DNA from: an uncultured Paracoccaceae bacterium
Lineage (GTDB): Bacteria; Pseudomonadota; Alphaproteobacteria; Rhodobacterales; Rhodobacteraceae
DNA: 64,000 nucleotides
Direction of reading: 5' to 3'
Assembly: GCA_947503775.1 (NCBI GenBank)
Contig: CANNFE010000003.1
Location: forward strand, 260,356 to 324,355
The stretch's first letter is position 1. Each line of letters opens with the position of its first letter. The notes under the pieces are model-generated. The model was given only the letters and a program-made list of their open reading frames with translations. It ran no database searches and had not been told where the DNA came from. Below are positions 60,874 through 64,000 of this stretch, in pieces. Position numbers and translations under genes: made by a program.

Positions 60874-61718
60874 CAGAGATCCCAAACCCCGCTCTCGCTC
60901 ATTCGAGCGCCGTGCCAAATGCCCGAAAACGGATGAGAGGTAGGCCCTTTCATCCAGACACCATCCTCGCGCCAATCGATATGGAGCGGACCGCCATCGA
61001 GATCGATGCGGACGGACCTCCCTGTCAGACCGCGCCGGTGCGCCGCGACCGCCGTCGCGCAAGAGGAAGAACCAGAGGCGAGCGTGATCCCGGTGCCTCT
61101 CTCCCAGACGCGCATACGGATATGGCCGGGCCCGGTGATCTGAGCAATCTGGACATTGGTGCGATCGGGAAAGAGCGGATCGGTTTCGATCTTCGGCCCG
61201 ATATCGGCAAGATCGATGCTTTCTATATCCTCCACGAAGAACGTGCAGTGGGGATTGCCCATCGACGTGGCGACCGGATCACCTTCAATCGGCAGATGGA
61301 GCGTGTCGACTTGCCGCGATAGGGGAATCTCGCCCCAATTCGTCATCGGTTGCCCCATATTGACCGATGTCGTGCCATCCTCACTCCGAGCCGAAAGGCG
61401 GCCTCGGTCGGTGGTGATCGAGAGGCTCTCCTGACCGGCTTCATCCATCACCATGCGAGCGATGCAGCGGGTGGCATTTCCGCATGCCGCCGAATGGCTG
61501 CCATCGGCATTGTGAAAGACGAGCTCGATATCGGCCTCGCGGGACGAATGAATGAGAGCCAGTTGATCGAACCCGACTCCGAAATGGCGATCGGCCATGG
61601 CGCGGCACAGCGCGGGCGTAACGCTCTGCGGCATCGCCCGCGCGTCGATCACGACAAAGTCGTTTCCCAGCCCATTCATCTTCATGAAGAGGAGGCCATT
61701 TTGGGTCTGTCCAGTCAT
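60873..61718 (-). CDS. dapF: Diaminopimelate epimerase
   Basis: Epimerises LL- to meso-diaminopimelate for lysine and peptidoglycan. The 281-aa protein has FMKMNGLGNDFVVIDAR near residue 11, the first catalytic Cys in AACGNATRCIARM near 78 and the second in GSSSCATAVAAH near 218. It is the first gene of dapF-mtaB, coupled through TGATG. The tRNA-Lys lies upstream, facing away. Confidence 0.97.
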   Translation of the reverse strand: MTGQTQNGLLFMKMNGLGNDFVVIDARAMPQSVTPALCRAMADRHFGVGFDQLALIHSSREADIELVFHNADGSHSAACGNATRCIARMVMDEAGQESLSITTDRGRLSARSEDGTTSVNMGQPMTNWGEIPLSRQVDTLHLPIEGDPVATSMGNPHCTFFVEDIESIDLADIGPKIETDPLFPDRTNVQIAQITGPGHIRMRVWERGTGITLASGSSSCATAVAAHRRGLTGRSVRIDLDGGPLHIDWREDGVWMKGPTSHPFSGIWHGARMSESGVWDL

Positions 61719-61805
61719 CGAAGCGCGCTATAGACGGAGTAACGGACGCGATCCAGTGATTCTGGGTTGACCGTCTGCTGCGTTGTTCCTAGAGAGCGCC
61801 GCAGT

Positions 61806-61881
61806 GAGCCGATAGCTCAGTTGGTAGAGCAACTGACTTTTAATCAGTAGGTCCAGGGTTCGAGCCCCTGTCGGCTCACCA
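61806..61881 (+). tRNA. tRNA-Lys (TTT)
   Basis: Complete cloverleaf with acceptor gagccga/tcggctc, anticodon stem actga/tcagt around loop CTTTTAA (anticodon TTT), GGTTCGAGCC T-arm and encoded CCA at 61879-61881. It is the last conserved feature before AT-richer DNA. Confidence 0.96.
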
Positions 61882-61912
61882 TTTTTCTACCTATGTGACG
61901 ACTCATGATGTT

Positions 61913-61934
61913 TGACCATTCTGGTCATGTTTTT
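61913..61934 (+). terminator. Terminator-like hairpin after tRNA-Lys
   Basis: 6-bp stem tgacca/tggtca with a 3-nt loop followed by TGTTTTT, 31 bases past the tRNA. Confidence 0.6.
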
Positions 61935-61952
61935 GGTCATTCTAGTTAATAA

Positions 61953-61983
61953 CTTCGGTCACAGGATGGAAACCTGACCGAAG
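61953..61983. repeat. Inverted repeat downstream of tRNA-Lys
   Basis: Perfect 9-base arms cttcggtca (61953-61961) and tgaccgaag (61975-61983) with a 13-base loop. There is no T-run after it on either strand, so it is not an obvious terminator; it may be an operator or a recombination-site core. Confidence 0.4.
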
Positions 61984-62809
61984 CGCCTGATACTTCGCCT
62001 AGGTCATCGTCGCCGAGCGTGGTGTTAACAACATGGCCGGGAAGCAGACTTTCGCTGCGAGGGCGCAACGTACTCGGAAAGATCTGAAAAGCAGCCATTC
62101 GTGGTAGGTTCGCTCCGCTCCAAGGGTTGACTTGAGAATGTAGAAACCCCGTGTCGTTGGACCGTTCTTGTCGCTTCCTCCCATTAAATTTCTTCAGTAG
62201 CGTCGATATTTTTCTAAGTTTTCTTGGCTTTCCAAGGGATCTCTAAGCTTGATCCAATCAAAGCAACTTGATGCTGTAAGACGCAGAAGGGCCACGCCAT
62301 TCGAAGAAGCTGGTCCCCTGTCACGCCCGGGTATAAGGAGGAGAAGGGCAGATCGGAAGATCGAAGGGTATCTGGGCTTACCACACTGTGAATTATTGCG
62401 ACCTTCTACTGAACGTTCAGAACGAATAGATATCGCTTGACGCGATGTAGAGGGATTTCAAGCCCAGTAAGGTTCGAAAAGTCATGAAGGCTCTGACCGG
62501 GTTGGCGAGCTGGCCAAACACGCCGGCCGCCAGTCTCGGAGAAACAAGAACGGTCGATGAAATTTTGCGGCAAAATCTGAGCTGGATCGAATGAAGAAGG
62601 CTCGGCGGGGCTGGTTCCGCTCCCAAGTAAGATCTGTCTCGTGTGAATTTAGACCGAGCTCATCAATAGTATCACAGTGCATTGCGTGATCGAGACGATA
62701 TTTAGGCAGGCCATGAAGACTCAAGATTTGATTTGGGTCAGTCAATCAACGTCTTGCCATCTCTCACGCTGTTCGATAGTCCGAGGATATTCCACTTCAA
62801 GGTGTTGAC

Positions 62810-63256
62810 ATGAAATTTTTTGATCCTCGAAGGTTGCAGCAGGGAGTTGTTGCTTTTGCCGGTGCCACTTTTCTAGTTGCATGCGCCCCCATGCCGTCTG
62901 GTCAGGCCCCTGTCACTGTGGCCGCGAGCCCGGCTCAGACCGGAGAATTGCCAGCGTACCGGGTGCCCGATACAGGTGTGAGAAAACCCCGAGACCGTCT
63001 TCAGCTTGTGGGGGATGCCGTCATCGACCAGCCGGGTATCGTGCTGCAGGGGGCAAGCGGTCCGATGACGGCGCGGCTTGGTCTGATCGGACAGAGCCGG
63101 TATATCGTGTTTTCCGACATGAATGGCAACTCAGCGAATTCGGCGGCTTCCGCGGCCCGGGCCCAGACAGAGTGCCTTGTGCCGTCGCAGGCAATTTTTG
63201 AGAGGATCAGCGGCGGGAGCTTTTTCCCGAGAGGGCTGGCGATGCCTTGTAGGTGA
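62810..63256 (+). CDS. Putative lipoprotein
   Basis: A 148-aa protein with a lipoprotein signal: FAGATFLVACAPMP places the lipobox Cys at residue 25 (L-V-A-C). The mature part has PAYRVPDTGVRKPRD near residue 48, then a compact domain to the end with CLVPSQAIFE and a terminal Cys-Arg. No domain is recognised. It stands alone in the accessory region beyond tRNA-Lys; codon use is still GC-rich, unlike its downstream neighbours. Confidence 0.7.
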   Translation: MKFFDPRRLQQGVVAFAGATFLVACAPMPSGQAPVTVAASPAQTGELPAYRVPDTGVRKPRDRLQLVGDAVIDQPGIVLQGASGPMTARLGLIGQSRYIVFSDMNGNSANSAASAARAQTECLVPSQAIFERISGGSFFPRGLAMPCR

Positions 63257-63428
63257 ACGTGCCGGATATAGTCCTTCAGACGGAAAGAAGAGAATATAGT
63301 TAAGGGTATTCCGGAAGATTAGAGGTTGGAAATCTTATGCGTGAGTTATTGTGCTTGGCCTGCACCCTAACCAAAATATAGTGTATAGGGCTTCAAAATA
63401 GGCTTGCGATTAACTGACGAGGTATAAC

Positions 63429-63812
63429 TTGAGAGCTTTTTCGAGAAGGGCAAATTCAGACTTCCCTGGATTTTGCAGATTAACAGTTATACTATCCGTT
63501 CTGCTTGCGTTGATCCTTTTCTCTTTCAACGCTCTATACTCTCCTCACTATGAGGTCACCAAGAAGGAAGACATTGTCTATCTCATTGGAGAATGTGATG
63601 CGCTGTCCGAGATCCGAGGTAAAATATCGTCAAGTGATATAATAGTAGACAGAAGTATTGACGGATCTCTATATATTACCAATTGGCCTAATAGTCTAAA
63701 TGGCGCTTCCAATATGGAGATAGGTTTTCGTAGTTTTCTCTCAGAGGCTCTGTGCTTTCCTGTGTTTGGCTGTTTGCTTTCTCCGACCATATCAGATAAA
63801 TGTAGGGAATAA
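63429..63812 (+). CDS. Hypothetical membrane-anchored protein
   Basis: An open frame of 127 codons beginning at a TTG, with GAGGT seven bases upstream. There is one clear hydrophobic segment (LTVILSVLLALILFSFNAL near residue 18), then a soluble domain and a weaker hydrophobic C-terminal stretch (ALCFPVFGCLLSP). The sequence is markedly AT-richer than the rest of the window, suggesting transfer. I recognise no family. The upstream 63257-63428 spacer is AT-rich with no clear signal. Confidence 0.5.
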   Translation: MRAFSRRANSDFPGFCRLTVILSVLLALILFSFNALYSPHYEVTKKEDIVYLIGECDALSEIRGKISSSDIIVDRSIDGSLYITNWPNSLNGASNMEIGFRSFLSEALCFPVFGCLLSPTISDKCRE

Positions 63813-63814
63813 AA

Positions 63815-63964
63815 ATGAGTGTAAGTGATCGACGTCAGGCGCTACACGACTTTGTTGTTGAGGAATATTCCAAGATACCAAGCGGCAGCACTAATCACTT
63901 ACAGATCGCACTAGATGCGACTAGCCTAGGGTCAGGACCCATTGATTTCTGCTTAGTAGCGTGA
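63815..63964 (+). CDS. Possible small ORF, 49 aa
   Basis: ATG at 63815, two bases after the preceding stop, with AGGGA eight bases upstream, ends at TGA 63962-63964. The predicted start MSVSDRRQALHDFVVEEYSK looks protein-like and it may be an intact small protein or the stump of a longer decayed gene. No family is recognised. AT-rich like its upstream neighbour. Confidence 0.35.
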   Translation: MSVSDRRQALHDFVVEEYSKIPSGSTNHLQIALDATSLGSGPIDFCLVA

Positions 63965-64000
63965 TTCACGGCTGGAAAACTGAGCGGTGAACATGTCTGA

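Larger units (their letters stand above)
61882..62809. other. AT-richer gap after tRNA-Lys
   Basis: About 930 bp without a gene I can support; short open frames (62249-62440, 62482-62745) have no recognised product or good ribosome site. Composition is AT-richer than the core. It holds two inverted repeats near its left end (61913-61934 and 61953-61983). I found no second copy of the tRNA-Lys 3' end, so no attachment-site pair can be shown. Confidence 0.5.

Noticed and set aside
62482..62745. 87-codon minus-strand frame after tRNA-Lys
   Set aside because: No good ribosome site, no recognised domain; a short opposite-strand frame is equally plausible.
61806..64000. Possible attL/attR pair using the tRNA-Lys 3' end
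   Set aside because: No second copy of the tRNA 3' end and no integrase within the window.

Overview
The window is a GC-rich chromosomal segment from an alphaproteobacterium, most probably of the order Rhodobacterales (Rhodobacter/Roseobacter group). The evidence is the combination of the gyrB-recF-dnaN-dnaA block with rpsT, an enoyl-CoA hydratase, mutM and ubiE-ubiB beside it, FlaF/FlbT flagellin control, a PetP/PetR-type regulator pair, a three-gene fbcFBC cytochrome bc1 operon, and an HDAC-xseB-ispA-dxs run. This is inference from gene content and order; no database search was possible.

Layout. 0-11.6 kb: replication core (gyrB, recF, dnaN, dnaA, all minus), a long non-coding gap, ribosomal protein S20, enoyl-CoA hydratase, Fpg glycosylase, then the ubiquinone genes ubiE-ubiB (plus). 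11.6-17.7 kb: a flagellar block with flgD and fliK leftward, and a FlgJ-type rod protein, a FlgN-like chaperone, flagellin, flaF, flbT and a DUF1217 protein rightward. 17.7-18.6 kb: non-coding DNA holding a decayed IS3-family element. 18.6-25 kb: Dps, a TPP-riboswitch-controlled thiamine ABC transporter (thiBPQ), aroC, an EamA exporter and HU. 25-31.2 kb: AMP nucleosidase plus adenine deaminase, a Cys-rich small protein, an SDR protein, a Pr6Pr-like membrane protein and a bacterial voltage-gated sodium channel. 31.2-35.2 kb: HDAC-xseB-ispA-dxs. 35.3-43.6 kb: PetR/PetP-like regulators, ilvE, a second EamA exporter, an App1-type phosphatase, a PQQ sugar dehydrogenase, queG, a GST and mtgA. 43.7-52.2 kb: a six-gene glutamate synthase operon in which gltD and gltB are separated by three tandem secreted paralogues and a GFA protein. 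52.4-61.9 kb: uppP, an NDUFA9-like protein, tRNA-Leu(CAG), fbcFBC, a beta-barrel protein, a GST-like protein, a PaiB-type protein, mtaB, dapF and tRNA-Lys(TTT). 61.9-64 kb: AT-richer accessory DNA with a lipoprotein and unrecognised small ORFs.

Functional links. AMP nucleosidase and adenine deaminase together turn AMP into hypoxanthine. The PetPR-like pair belongs to a family known in Rhodobacter capsulatus to control cytochrome bc1, whose operon lies about 18 kb away. FlaF and FlbT control flagellin, and the flagellin leader carries a hairpin and a 12-bp direct repeat that are candidate targets. The least explained locus is the triplet of secreted proteins inside the glutamate synthase operon: they share a C-x10-C-x7-C pattern near the N-terminus and a C-terminal cysteine, and I recognise no family for them.
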